A DNA stretch of 41,628 nt. It comes from Lacticaseibacillus hulanensis (GTDB taxonomy: Bacteria; Bacillota; Bacilli; Lactobacillales; Lactobacillaceae). The notes below the pieces were generated by a model. It did not search any database and had not been told where the DNA came from. It saw nothing but the letters and a program-made list of their open reading frames with translations. Where the stretch lies: NCBI RefSeq assembly GCF_004010095.1, contig NZ_RRYD01000028.1, positions 1 through 41,628 on the forward strand, read 5' to 3'. Shown here one piece after another: positions 17,304 to 26,278 of this stretch. The translations under genes were made by a program, and so were the position numbers. Within the stretch, counting starts at the first letter, position 1. Each line of letters opens with the position of its first letter.

Positions 17304-17425
17304 ACCAAAGCGTACGTGTCCAATTACAACTATGATGCATGTGCGGTTGTGATTTGTGCATTACGCGTTTACCAAATCCGGCGGCAACAACAGCAAACTT
17401 AATATTAATCGGAGGTTTTAATCAC

Positions 17426-19492
17426 ATGGATTGGCCAACTCTCATTGAAACATTGAAGGCAATCATGCAGCGTGATGGCATTAACGCCCAGAATCTGGCT
17501 CAGACCTGGGGTGTGTCAACTTCAACCGTCCGGAACTACCTCGCATTGCGTTCACGTGCATCAATTTCAACACGCGAACGGATTGAGAAGTTCGTTGCGG
17601 ACCACGAGAAGTCACCGGCAAAACAAGGCGCACGTAGCCAGGCCCAAAATACCCGCAAGCAGCCTGATTTGACTGGTAAAATTATCGACGCACCCATGGC
17701 GGCTGACGCTAAGCCACATGTACGTGGTGCAAAGGGTAAAGCCGTAAAGGAAGCAGCCGCTAAGCCCGCTGCAACCAAGAAGAACGCTGCGAAGAAGACT
17801 GCAACTGGAAGCAAGCAAAACGCTCAGGCTGAAACCAAGACGGACAGCAAGAACGGTAAGAAGACAGTAAAGCAGGCGCCTAAAGCCAGCAACAAGCAGA
17901 CCGCTAAAAAGGCGCAGCAGACCAGCACAAAGGCTGACACGCAGTCAAAAGCGGCCGGAAGCGATGCACCAAAGCAGGCAGCAAAGAAGCCGGCACGCAA
18001 GCAAAACGCCAAGGCAGCTAAGGAAACTAGCGCACCTAAGCAAAACGCCAAAGTAGCAGCTAAGGAAACCAGCACGCCAAAGCAGAACGCCAAGGCGGCA
18101 GTTAAAGCGGCAAATGCGCCTAAGCAGGCGGAAAAACAAAATGCCGCCAAACAAGATGACGCAAGCGCCAAGCCAGCAGTAAAGCAGACGCCAAAACAGC
18201 CGGCTCCAGCTGCGGCAAAGCTAGCAGAAGCTAAGCCAGAAGCAAAGACCAGTGCTGCGCAGGTTAACCCAGAACCAAAGGAGCAACCTGCAGCAAGTGC
18301 CGACAGTGCGCAGCAGCAGGCCGCAAACGTGGCCCCAAGTCGCGCAAAGACGCCGGTGGTGACACCGGCCAAGGAACCAAACCCACTGCGTATTTACGTG
18401 GATGAATCGTTTGGTCGCATTCCCGAAAAGCCATTTACGGTGGGGATGGTTCTTGCATCGACAGATCTTGGGGTAATGCCTTTTAAGGAATTCACCGAGA
18501 CCCTGTACCCATTCGGTTGGGCCCCTGGGGATGAAGTTAAGGCGGCCGGCAAGGATCTTGCCAACGTGAAGAACATCCTGGAAGGCTCACAGAATGATGA
18601 CATCCGCATGTTCGCGTTCCGCACGACCACGGTACCATCACTGATAACCGTGACGGATGATGATTCCACCACGGTGGCAATTTTCCCATACGTCTCGGCA
18701 ATCATTAACGCCATCGAAACCCTCCAGCGCGGCGGGCTCAAGGCAACCTCGTTCCAGATTGTCATTGACCGTACCAACAAGCTGCCTGCAGAAGCACAGC
18801 GCGTGATGGAAAAACTTCTCAGCGTCTACTTCCGCTTGTCCGGGAATAAGCCATGCTCATTCCACATCACGGACGGCGATTCCCGTGCACAAAAGGGTCT
18901 GCAACTGGCAGACTTTGTTGCGCACTTTGCCTACGTTGAAGATGAAGACAAGGTTGGCGACTTTGGCCCCGTTACCGGTGTGGTGGACGACCCAATCGGC
19001 AACGCACGGCGGTTTGCCTTCTACTCCGGCTTGCGGCTTTTGCGCCTGAAGGAAGAAGCACAGACCATCATTGGTGACTTCAAGGCCAGTGAAGCGGCGG
19101 CCGAGATGGTTGCGGCGGCGGAGCCGGAAACGGTAACGCCAGACAAGCCAATGTCACGTGCGTACAACTACACCATTGACCTGCGCAATACCATCATTCA
19201 GGCGCAGCAAATGGGTCTCGGTGGCAAGCAGCTTGAGGCGGTTCGCAGCCGGCTCAAGGGCCTGTCCACGACGATTGCCAACTGGTTGCTCGACAGCCAG
19301 GCACCACTCATTGAGGGGCTTGCTAACCGGACAATCAGTGACTTCCGCCAGCGCACCGTGGTCATCACCCGCGTTGACAAGCCATTCCAGCCGGACTCAG
19401 AGATCGGTGAACAGCAGTTCCGGATTTTCGAAAGTCAGTTGGATAAGGTTCAGGAATTGATTCAGTCCTACCAGTCCACTTCTGAAGACTAA
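17426..19492 (+). CDS. HTH protein with long basic linker and DUF3800-like domain
   Basis: A 688-residue protein starting at the ATG at 17426 (GGAGG at 17411). Residues 1-60 form a Cro/LacI-like helix-turn-helix (QNLAQTWGVSTSTVRNYLAL). Residues 65-320 are a disordered Lys/Ala/Gln/Pro/Thr-rich linker with KETS-x-PKQNAK repeats, strongly basic like histone-H1 tails. Residues 321-540 resemble DUF3800: IYVDES (D326, E327) at the start and LQLADFVAHF (D496) late. This family has been predicted to have an RNase H-like fold, so a nuclease is possible. The C-terminal 110 residues are helical (DLRNTIIQAQQMGLGGK...). It is monocistronic, next to tRNA-Leu and host-like in composition. The function is unknown; a DNA-binding nuclease or regulator is inference. 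Confidence 0.8.
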   Translation: MDWPTLIETLKAIMQRDGINAQNLAQTWGVSTSTVRNYLALRSRASISTRERIEKFVADHEKSPAKQGARSQAQNTRKQPDLTGKIIDAPMAADAKPHVRGAKGKAVKEAAAKPAATKKNAAKKTATGSKQNAQAETKTDSKNGKKTVKQAPKASNKQTAKKAQQTSTKADTQSKAAGSDAPKQAAKKPARKQNAKAAKETSAPKQNAKVAAKETSTPKQNAKAAVKAANAPKQAEKQNAAKQDDASAKPAVKQTPKQPAPAAAKLAEAKPEAKTSAAQVNPEPKEQPAASADSAQQQAANVAPSRAKTPVVTPAKEPNPLRIYVDESFGRIPEKPFTVGMVLASTDLGVMPFKEFTETLYPFGWAPGDEVKAAGKDLANVKNILEGSQNDDIRMFAFRTTTVPSLITVTDDDSTTVAIFPYVSAIINAIETLQRGGLKATSFQIVIDRTNKLPAEAQRVMEKLLSVYFRLSGNKPCSFHITDGDSRAQKGLQLADFVAHFAYVEDEDKVGDFGPVTGVVDDPIGNARRFAFYSGLRLLRLKEEAQTIIGDFKASEAAAEMVAAAEPETVTPDKPMSRAYNYTIDLRNTIIQAQQMGLGGKQLEAVRSRLKGLSTTIANWLLDSQAPLIEGLANRTISDFRQRTVVITRVDKPFQPDSEIGEQQFRIFESQLDKVQELIQSYQSTSED
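17995..18130 (+). repeat. Degenerate repeats in the linker of the DUF3800-like protein
   Basis: The unit A-K-E-T-S-(A/T)-P-K-Q-N-A-K recurs about three to four times with drift. It is visible at DNA level as repeated CCTAAGCAAAACGCCAA-like stretches. Such repeats can change copy number between strains. Confidence 0.7.
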
Positions 19493-19499
19493 ACTGCAA

Positions 19500-19559
19500 C
19501 AATCAAACAGGAGCACCACCATGCGCGTTACGTGCATGATGGTGCTCCTGTTTGATTGT
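19500..19559 (+). terminator. Long hairpin after the DUF3800-like gene
   Basis: Nineteen-base perfect outer arms (CAATCAAACAGGAGCACCA and complement) with an inner CATGC/GCATG pair. It is very stable, but the T tract after it is poor, so termination or 3'-end protection are both possible. Confidence 0.65.
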
Positions 19560-19624
19560 GGTTAATTGGCCGGACATGAAAAAGGGCGTGCGGATGGGCA
19601 AGAATGCCCGTGAGTGCTCGAGGT

Positions 19625-19718
19625 AAAACGGAAAAGTCGTCATTTTGCGTATTTGATACAGGGCAAATTTTTAAATATGCCCTGTATCAAATACGCAGTA
19701 GCAGCAGTTTTCCGTTTT
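19625..19718. repeat. Large two-part inverted repeat between convergent genes
   Basis: Inner arms of 20 bases (19646-19665 and 19678-19697) are perfectly complementary around a 12-base AT loop. Outer arms AAAACGGAAAA (19625-19635) and TTTTCCGTTTT (19708-19718) also pair, with an unpaired internal stretch of about 10 bases on each side. It lies between the DUF3800-like gene and nnrD. It may be a bidirectional terminator or a small mobile-element remnant. Confidence 0.7.
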
Positions 19719-19734
19719 GCCTGAGCCAGTTTGG

Positions 19735-20559
19735 TTAGTTCACCGCTAAATCGTGCATTAAAAAGGGGATGCGACGGGCAACAATTGACGGCACGGCCAC
19801 ATACTGCTCCTTGACCACGAGGTCGGCGGCCCTGCTGTGGGTCCAGACGGCACTGGCAACGACGTCTAGGCTGTAGCCGAACTGGGCTACAAACGCGGCG
19901 ACAACCCCCGTGAGCGTGTCCCCAGAGCCACCTGTGGCCATACCTGGGTTACCGCTCGTGTTGACGTAGGCCTGATCACCGTAAAATGTACGGGTTGGCG
20001 CGCCCTTGGCAACCAGGATGCCGGGCAGACTCTCCGCGGCGCTGGCCACGGCTAAGTCGGTTTGGTCTGGCGGTGCAAGGTGAACTAGACGCTCCAGTTC
20101 GACGGGGTGCGGCGTCCAGATGGTTTTGGCGTGCTCGACCTGCACGTGGTGGACGGCCAGAATATCAATTGCAGAGCCATCAAGGATGAGCGTGGTGTCC
20201 GGTTTTGCAGCGGCGAGCACCAGTGTCAGCACGCCGAACGCGGTCGCGTCGACGCCAAGGCCGGGGCCGACGACGATGACGTCACTGCCGCGGAGTAATC
20301 CAGGCAGTTCCGGCGCCGTCCAGCTGGTGACCATCGCTTCGGGCAGCTGTGCGTGCAGGGGCGCGTGGTTAACGGTGGCGGTCGCCACACTGGTCAAGCC
20401 GGCTCCGGAATAAACGGCGGCAGTCGCGCTCATAATTGCGGCACCGCCGAATTGCTTGTTGCCCGCGACGATGACGACGCGGCCGTTGCTACCCTTGTGC
20501 ACTTTGTCTGCGCGCGGAACAACGATCCGCCTTGCATCTTGCTCATTAAATGTTTGCAT
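19735..20559 (-). CDS. nnrD: ADP-dependent (S)-NAD(P)H-hydrate dehydratase
   Basis: A 274-residue ribokinase-fold enzyme that repairs hydrated NADH/NADPH. Family blocks are GRVVIVAGNKQFGGAAIMSA, DVIVVGPGLG and GSGDTLTGVVAAF, with the catalytic aspartate in the last. I use the ATG at 20559, which has AGGAGG eight bases upstream, over the TTG three bases earlier. The protein is the dehydratase domain only; no epimerase (NnrE) domain is fused or adjacent. Confidence 0.88.
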   Translation of the reverse strand: MQTFNEQDARRIVVPRADKVHKGSNGRVVIVAGNKQFGGAAIMSATAAVYSGAGLTSVATATVNHAPLHAQLPEAMVTSWTAPELPGLLRGSDVIVVGPGLGVDATAFGVLTLVLAAAKPDTTLILDGSAIDILAVHHVQVEHAKTIWTPHPVELERLVHLAPPDQTDLAVASAAESLPGILVAKGAPTRTFYGDQAYVNTSGNPGMATGGSGDTLTGVVAAFVAQFGYSLDVVASAVWTHSRAADLVVKEQYVAVPSIVARRIPFLMHDLAVN

Positions 20560-20639
20560 CAACGTGACCTCCTCTTTGCCCTAACTCTATTCTAACCGTT
20601 AAACCATGTAACCGTGAACAAAAAAGTTTGGCCAAAAGC

Positions 20640-20667
20640 TTGACTTATGTTTCGTAAGTTGTATACT
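20640..20667 (+). promoter_or_regulatory. Promoter of the 40-residue gene
   Basis: TTGACT (20640-20645), 16 bases, TATACT (20662-20667). An imperfect dyad CTTATG/CGTAAG lies in the spacer. Confidence 0.7.
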
Positions 20668-20724
20668 AAATAACATTCGCTACCATTAAGACCATCAAGA
20701 ACTAAGAAGATGGAGGTATATACT

Positions 20725-20847
20725 ATGAAATACACATTACAGCTTGATCTAACTAAGCAGATGTTCATGGCAATTGACGTAAATGACCGTAACCACGTGG
20801 GCACAGGCTCAACAGTGGAACAGGCCGTTGCAGCTTTAACCAAGTAA
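20725..20847 (+). CDS. 40-residue small protein
   Basis: An ORF with a strong GGAGG eight to nine bases before its ATG, a good promoter and its own terminator. The product begins MKYTLQLDLTKQMFMAIDVN and ends with a helical VEQAVAALTK. It is soluble, slightly amphipathic and without cysteine. The complete expression signals for so short a frame make it a convincing gene. Family and function are not recognised. Confidence 0.7.
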   Translation: MKYTLQLDLTKQMFMAIDVNDRNHVGTGSTVEQAVAALTK

Positions 20848-20868
20848 ATTAAATAGTAGATAATGGGG

Positions 20869-20897
20869 TCGTCCGCAGCAGCGGGCGGCTATTTTTT
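20869..20897 (+). terminator. Terminator of the 40-residue gene
   Basis: GTCGTCCGC pairs with GCGGGCGGC (G-T pairs) over an AGCA loop, followed by T7. Confidence 0.8.
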
Positions 20898-21477
20898 TGC
20901 CCAGATTGCGGCTAATTTACCGCGCCGCGCGACCGAAAAGCAAATGGACCGGCTCGGTGCGTCCCCAAAGCCATGCGCACAATTGCGCAAGTTGGTTGAG
21001 TGCGGCGGTTAGCAGTGGCCAATTAATTACACGTTTTAAGCCAATGTCGGTCCGCTTTTTGGATTGGTCTTCACCAAATTGCTAAGAATTTTGCTCACAA
21101 ACGGCAAATATCCAATTTAAAATCTTAGAAATTAAAATGTAACACTCATTTTTTCACCAATGCATCCGTGACATAAACACGTGTTCACGCATTATTCTAT
21201 TTGTGATAGATATATGAGAAAGCAATCGTGTAAAACACTGTTTTCAAAAGTGCTAATCTGCAAACTTTGCTGATGCTTAGCCAGCACTCCGCGGTTTAGG
21301 GGCCCTGAAAGCATTATGAGAATTACATGGTACCAAAAATGTGGGTAAAAGTAATCAATATTGGCAGGGCGAACTTTAGTTATAGAAAGCGGCTTCTACG
21401 TTGACGTTTAGGCATTGTATCGTGACGTAACCGTGAAGATTTTTCGCCATTTGGGACAAAAAAACACCCGATTTTCG
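20898..21477. other. 580-base non-coding stretch upstream of oppA
   Basis: No ORF has a plausible ribosome binding site. Composition drifts from GC-rich to AT-rich towards oppA. It contains a palindrome AACACGTGTT (21176-21185) next to GTGACATAA (21168-21176), and CGTGACGTAACCGTGAAG at 21420-21437. A long upstream regulatory region or an unrecognised RNA could be here. Confidence 0.5.
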
Positions 21478-21506
21478 TTGACACGGGTTTTTAATCTTCG
21501 TATAAT
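21478..21506 (+). promoter_or_regulatory. Consensus promoter of oppA
   Basis: TTGACA (21478-21483), exactly 17 bases, TATAAT (21501-21506). This is the only full-consensus promoter in the window and predicts strong transcription of the binding protein. Confidence 0.92.
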
Positions 21507-21574
21507 CTAGTTAACTTCTTAAGCCGGTCAGCGGTAGCAAGAAGATTATTTTCCACAGGTTGGAGGCCTATGAT

Positions 21575-23551
21575 ATGAAGATGAAGAAGAAAGGATTAGT
21601 TCTGGCAGCAGTTGCTAGTGCAGCTCTGCTTGCAGCTTGCGGTAACAGCAAGTCATCAAGCGACACCACAAGCAATGCCGACAAGACTTATTCCTATGTA
21701 TATAGCACCGATCCTGACAACTTTGACTACACGGTAACATCCCGTCAGACAAACAGTCAGCACCTTTCTAACTTTGAAGATGGTTTGCTCGAACGTAACC
21801 AGTACGGTGAGCTCAAGCCAGACCTCGCTAAGTCCTGGAAGGTCAGCAAGGACGGCAAGACATACACCTACACTCTCCGCAAAGGGGTTAAGTGGGTTGA
21901 CAGCAATGGTAACAGCCACGGTACCGTTAAGGCTCAGGACTTCGTTACTGGTCTGAAGCACGCGGTTGCTGCTAAGTCTGAAACGCTTTACGTTGTTCAG
22001 GGATCCATCAAGGGTCTGAACGACTACGTAACCGGTAAGACCAAGGACTTTTCTACCGTTGGGGTTAAGGCACTGAACGACCACACCGTTCAGTACACCC
22101 TGAACGCACCTGAAACTTACTGGAACTCCAAGCTTACATACGGGGTCATGTACCCAGTACAGGCTAAGTTCCTTGCTTCCAAGGGCAAGAACTTTGGTAA
22201 GGTTGGTACCGATGGGATTCTCTACAACGGTCCTTTCGTTCTTTCCAACTTCACCTCTAAGTCAGTTATGCAGTACAAGAAGAACGACAGCTACTGGGAC
22301 AAGAAGAACGTTCACCTCAGCAGCGTTAAGTTGACCTACAATGACGGGACGAACCCTGACGGTCTGTACAAGTCCTTCAAGAAGGGTGACTTCACTGCCG
22401 CACGTGTTTACCCAACATCTGCTCAGTACAAGACTGTGCAGAAGGAAAACGGCAACAACATCATCTGGTCTGACCAGGACTCTTCCGTTTACAACATGAC
22501 CTTCAACTTCAATCGTCGTTCATTCAACTTGACTTCCAAGAAGACCGACAAGCAGAAGCAAGATGCGCACAAGGCAATCCTGAACAAGGACTTCCGTCTG
22601 GCAATCCAGGCTGCCTTCGACAAGACCGCTTACAACGCTCAGTCCACTGGTAACGCCGGTGCAAGCAAGTCTCTGCGTAACACCATGACGCCATACACCT
22701 TCGTGCAGGCTGATGGTAAGGACTACGGTTCCTTCGTTGAGAAGGACCTCGCTAAGGACGACCCAGCAAACTTCAAGGGTGTTGACCTGAAGGACCAGCA
22801 GGATGCAACCTACAACAAGGCCAAGGCCAAGAAGTTGTTTGCAGAAGCTAAGAAGCAACTTTCCAAGGAAGGTGTTTCCTTCCCAGTTAAGCTGGACCTG
22901 CCTGCTGACGAGAAGACTGCGATCATTCTGAACCAGGACAAGTCCCTGAAGAACTCTCTGGAATCTGTTCTTGGTAAGAAGAATATCGAAATCGACATTC
23001 AGACTGTTTCTGAAGACAAGTACCTTGCTGCAACCTACGCTGCAACGACTGGTGCTGCTTCTGACTACGATATTTCTAACGCTTCTGGTTGGAGTCCTGA
23101 CTACGACGACCCATCCACGTACCTCGAAATCTACAACCCAGACACCGGTTCAATGCTCCAGACCCTCGGGATGGAAGCATCGGCTAACGTTCAGGGCAAG
23201 GACCCATCTGCTGCTATCAAGAAGCAGGTTGGCTTTGACAAGTACGCTAAGATGCTGGCAACTGCCGAAGCTATCAAGACTGACGCAAACGCTCGTAACA
23301 AGGCATTTGCTAAGGCTGAAGCATGGCTGCTTGACAACGCGGTTCAGATTCCTATCAATTCCCTTGGTGGGACTCCTTCTGTAACCAAGGTTGTTCCTAA
23401 GTCTGGCCCTTACGCACCATCAGGTCTTGGTGCATACCGTTTCAAGTTCACCAAGGTTCAGGACAAGCCAGTTACCAAGGCTCAGTACGACAAGGCTAAG
23501 AAGGCTTGGACTGCTAAGCGTGCAGAAATTGCTAAGCAGGAAGACAAGTAG
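21575..23551 (+). CDS. oppA: Oligopeptide ABC transporter substrate-binding lipoprotein
   Basis: A 658-residue lipoprotein of the SBP_bac_5 family. A short basic start (MKMKKKG) precedes the hydrophobic segment and the lipobox LAAC with C22. The domain core includes YTYTLRKGVKWVDSNG, VGTDGILYNGPFVLSNF and WSPDYDDPSTYLEIY. GGAGG at 21562 selects the ATG at 21575. It captures peptides outside the membrane for OppBCDF. Its own strong promoter and a terminator before oppB fit the need for excess binding protein. Codon use is more biased than in the neighbours, as expected for an abundant protein. Confidence 0.95.
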   Translation: MKMKKKGLVLAAVASAALLAACGNSKSSSDTTSNADKTYSYVYSTDPDNFDYTVTSRQTNSQHLSNFEDGLLERNQYGELKPDLAKSWKVSKDGKTYTYTLRKGVKWVDSNGNSHGTVKAQDFVTGLKHAVAAKSETLYVVQGSIKGLNDYVTGKTKDFSTVGVKALNDHTVQYTLNAPETYWNSKLTYGVMYPVQAKFLASKGKNFGKVGTDGILYNGPFVLSNFTSKSVMQYKKNDSYWDKKNVHLSSVKLTYNDGTNPDGLYKSFKKGDFTAARVYPTSAQYKTVQKENGNNIIWSDQDSSVYNMTFNFNRRSFNLTSKKTDKQKQDAHKAILNKDFRLAIQAAFDKTAYNAQSTGNAGASKSLRNTMTPYTFVQADGKDYGSFVEKDLAKDDPANFKGVDLKDQQDATYNKAKAKKLFAEAKKQLSKEGVSFPVKLDLPADEKTAIILNQDKSLKNSLESVLGKKNIEIDIQTVSEDKYLAATYAATTGAASDYDISNASGWSPDYDDPSTYLEIYNPDTGSMLQTLGMEASANVQGKDPSAAIKKQVGFDKYAKMLATAEAIKTDANARNKAFAKAEAWLLDNAVQIPINSLGGTPSVTKVVPKSGPYAPSGLGAYRFKFTKVQDKPVTKAQYDKAKKAWTAKRAEIAKQEDK

Positions 23552-23617
23552 TTTGGTCAGTTTCGTTTGAAGCTAGATTAAGATGCGAGCTAATTGAAGC
23601 TTAAAATTTAGTGGTGT

Positions 23618-23657
23618 GAAAAAGGGCTGGCACGCTATGTGATCAGTCCTTTTTCTG
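23618..23657 (+). terminator. Terminator between oppA and oppB
   Basis: GAAAAAGGGCTG pairs with CAGTCCTTTTTC around a loop of about 14 bases. Confidence 0.75.
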
Positions 23658-23703
23658 TTATGGTCGCGATGCAAGAAAAAACAAATTTTCTGCATTAAAA
23701 TGC

Positions 23704-23723
23704 GTGACATAACTTTGCGTCAC
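23704..23723 (+). promoter_or_regulatory. GTGAC-N10-GTCAC dyad upstream of oppB
   Basis: GTGAC (23704-23708) and GTCAC (23719-23723) form a dyad within the sequence that probably holds the oppB promoter (TATAGG and TATAAC are close downstream). Related elements precede oppA and pepN. Confidence 0.45.
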
Positions 23724-23783
23724 ACTTAGAAACTGGTAAAGTTATAGGTATAACTGTAAGCAAGTCAGACAAGGAGCAGCCAC

Positions 23784-25280
23784 ATGAAAAAATACGTATT
23801 TTTCCGTGTTCTGCGGTCAATTATCAGTGTCTTTCTCGTTACGACATTAACGTTTATTATCATCTACTCCCTGGTGCCTCGGCGCGATGTGTTCAAGGGT
23901 GATCCGATGAGTCAAAAGTTAGCGTCTACTCCCGATGCTCTGCTTAATTATGAGTACAACGGGTACGAAAAGATGAATTACATTGACTTTAAGAACACAA
24001 AGGATTTAGTCACAGCTGTTGAGAAGAAATACCCGAAGTCAGGTGTTACTACCGCTCACACAGCCGCAAACAAGGCGATTCTTGACAAGTGGGCTAAGGC
24101 GAACAACTTCAACATTCGCCGTTACAAGATTAGCAAGGATTTCTATGCTGTGCGGGAATTACCACTTTGGGAACGGCTGGGCCGCTTCTACGGCAAGATG
24201 ATTCAGATTGATCACCCATGGCGGATTCACGACAAGAATAATCCGAACCTGCCACGCTACGAGAAGATTCAGCATGATCCTACCGTTGGCTGGGCTCTGG
24301 TTGGTTCCGGGACCAAGTACCGTTACCAGATCTACTTCAACGGTTCCTTCCCGTACATCCATCAGAACATCATTAAGTTCAACCTTGGGACTTCTTACCC
24401 AACGTACGCCGGCAACCCAGTTTCTGAGGTTATCGGTGGCCGTCAGGGTGAACAGAAGACACAACAAATCACCACGAAGAATGGCAAGAAGTACAACACT
24501 GCCGACGACGTTTACCTGCGGGCCTACCAGCCACGCGGTAAGCAGGACTCGATGGAAAAGGAAATTTACGGCGACGACTATGTGAACGTCACGCCTGAAC
24601 TTCAAGATCCATCGATGCTCGGAACTTCCTTCCGCGCCGGGATTGCTGCCCTGATTATTGCTTATGGTCTATCAATTCCAATGGCCATCTACATGGCTCG
24701 GCGGAAGGGTAAGCTGTTCGACAAGATTGGGACCGGGTTCGTGACGGTCATGACGGCGGTACCAACGCTGGCCATCATCTACGTCTTCCGCTACCTGTTC
24801 GCGGCTGCATTCAAGTGGCCCGACAGCTTCCCAACGCTCGGGGCACAGGCCTTCAGCTCGTGGATTTCACCGGCCGTTATTCTGGGGATTATGAACGTTA
24901 CGGGGCTGATTATCTGGTTCCGCCGTTACATCATCGACCAGCAGAGTGCCGATTACATCAAGTTTGCTAAAGCAAAGGGCCTCAACGAAAGTGAAATCTA
25001 CACCAAGCACATCTTCAAGAACGCTTCGATTCCTATCGTTAACGGGATTCCCGGATCCATCATCTTCACCCTTGGTGGTGCGACGATGACCGAAGAAATC
25101 TTCGCGATGCCTGGGATGGGGAAGATGCTGCCTGATGCGATTATCGCCCACAACAACACGGTTGTTATTGGTCTGGTCTTCATCTTCACCGTAATTGCGG
25201 TTCTGTCCGTATTACTTGGTGACCTGCTGATGGCCATCGTTGACCCACGGATTAAGCTTTCTGCGTCAGGAGATGATTAA
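23784..25280 (+). CDS. oppB: Oligopeptide ABC transporter permease, AmiC-type OppB
   Basis: A 498-residue permease, much longer than the about 310 residues of enteric OppB. The extra length is an extracytoplasmic insert of some 200 residues between the first membrane helix and the rest, as in AmiC of streptococci. The C-terminal half has five membrane segments and the cytoplasmic EAA loop (DYIKFAKAKGLNESEIYTKH from about residue 390) that contacts the ATPases. GGAG precedes the ATG. oppC starts one base after its stop. Confidence 0.93.
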   Translation: MKKYVFFRVLRSIISVFLVTTLTFIIIYSLVPRRDVFKGDPMSQKLASTPDALLNYEYNGYEKMNYIDFKNTKDLVTAVEKKYPKSGVTTAHTAANKAILDKWAKANNFNIRRYKISKDFYAVRELPLWERLGRFYGKMIQIDHPWRIHDKNNPNLPRYEKIQHDPTVGWALVGSGTKYRYQIYFNGSFPYIHQNIIKFNLGTSYPTYAGNPVSEVIGGRQGEQKTQQITTKNGKKYNTADDVYLRAYQPRGKQDSMEKEIYGDDYVNVTPELQDPSMLGTSFRAGIAALIIAYGLSIPMAIYMARRKGKLFDKIGTGFVTVMTAVPTLAIIYVFRYLFAAAFKWPDSFPTLGAQAFSSWISPAVILGIMNVTGLIIWFRRYIIDQQSADYIKFAKAKGLNESEIYTKHIFKNASIPIVNGIPGSIIFTLGGATMTEEIFAMPGMGKMLPDAIIAHNNTVVIGLVFIFTVIAVLSVLLGDLLMAIVDPRIKLSASGDD

Positions 25281-25281
25281 C

Positions 25282-26244
25282 ATGGCAGAGACAAAAGAGA
25301 ATGCACAGGCACAGCCTGAAGTAGAAATCCTCGATAGCGACTTTGCACCAGTTAGTCTCGATGAACTGGCGTCTGAAGTTATCGACACACCGAAGTACTC
25401 ATACTGGAAACAGGTTGCAAAGAAGTTCTTCTCGAACAAGATTACGATTTTGATGCTCGTCATCATGACCGTCATCATCCTGATGTCCTTCATTCAGCCA
25501 ATGTTTTCTGGGTACAGTTTGACAAGTACCAAGGGGATTAACGACTTTTCCGCCCGGTTCAACTGGCCAAGTGCCAAGTACTGGTTCGGGACGGATAAGG
25601 ATGGTAAGTCACTGTTTGACGCCATCTGGGCTGGTGGCCGCACCTCCATTTCCATCGGGGTTATCTCCACGGTGATTACCACCGTTATCGGGACGATTGT
25701 CGGGGCTTTCTGGGGTGCTTCCCAGAAGATGGACCGCATCATGCTCGAAGTTTACAACGTTATTTCTAACGTTCCAACGCTGCTGATCATCATCGTTATG
25801 TCCTACACCCTGGGTTCTGGTTTCTGGAACTTAATTGTAGCCATGACCTGCACGTCCTGGATTGGGACGGCATATTCCATCCGTGTGCAAGTTATGATTC
25901 AGCGTGACCGTGAATACAACATTGCTTCACGCACACTGGGGACACCAACGCCGAAGATTATCACGCGGAACATCTTGCCTTACCTGACCAGTATCATCGT
26001 GACGCAAGTATCCCTGTCACTGCCAAGCTTCATTTCTTATGAAGTCTTCCTGTCCTTCCTTGGTGTTGGGCTCGGGCAGAACGTTCCATCACTGGGGCGG
26101 ATGATTCAGGACTACTCCCAGTACATGGCAAGTTACCCTTACCTGTTCTGGCTTCCAGTGGCAGCACTGGCACTCATCACGATTCCAATGTACATCGTCG
26201 GGCAAAACCTGGCCGATGCAACTGACCCACGTACGCACATGTAG
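25282..26244 (+). CDS. oppC: Oligopeptide ABC transporter permease OppC
   Basis: A 320-residue permease with a cytoplasmic N-terminus of about 60 residues, then six predicted membrane segments. The EAA region is REYNIASRTLGTPTPKIITRNILP. The ATG at 25282 follows AGGAGATG and sits directly behind the oppB stop, so the long in-frame opening from 25240 inside oppB is not used. Confidence 0.93.
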   Translation: MAETKENAQAQPEVEILDSDFAPVSLDELASEVIDTPKYSYWKQVAKKFFSNKITILMLVIMTVIILMSFIQPMFSGYSLTSTKGINDFSARFNWPSAKYWFGTDKDGKSLFDAIWAGGRTSISIGVISTVITTVIGTIVGAFWGASQKMDRIMLEVYNVISNVPTLLIIIVMSYTLGSGFWNLIVAMTCTSWIGTAYSIRVQVMIQRDREYNIASRTLGTPTPKIITRNILPYLTSIIVTQVSLSLPSFISYEVFLSFLGVGLGQNVPSLGRMIQDYSQYMASYPYLFWLPVAALALITIPMYIVGQNLADATDPRTHM

Positions 26245-26278
26245 GACAGAGCGGAGCCATCCGGTTTGCTTTTGAGCA

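Noticed and set aside
17824-18372. 182-codon minus-strand ORF opposite the DUF3800-like gene
   Set aside because: It is the antisense of the Lys/Ala/Gln-rich linker; its Ala/Cys/Phe-rich translation is a composition artefact.
20897-21085. 62-codon plus-strand ORF upstream of oppA
   Set aside because: It begins in the T run of a terminator, lacks a ribosome binding site and has an atypical composition.
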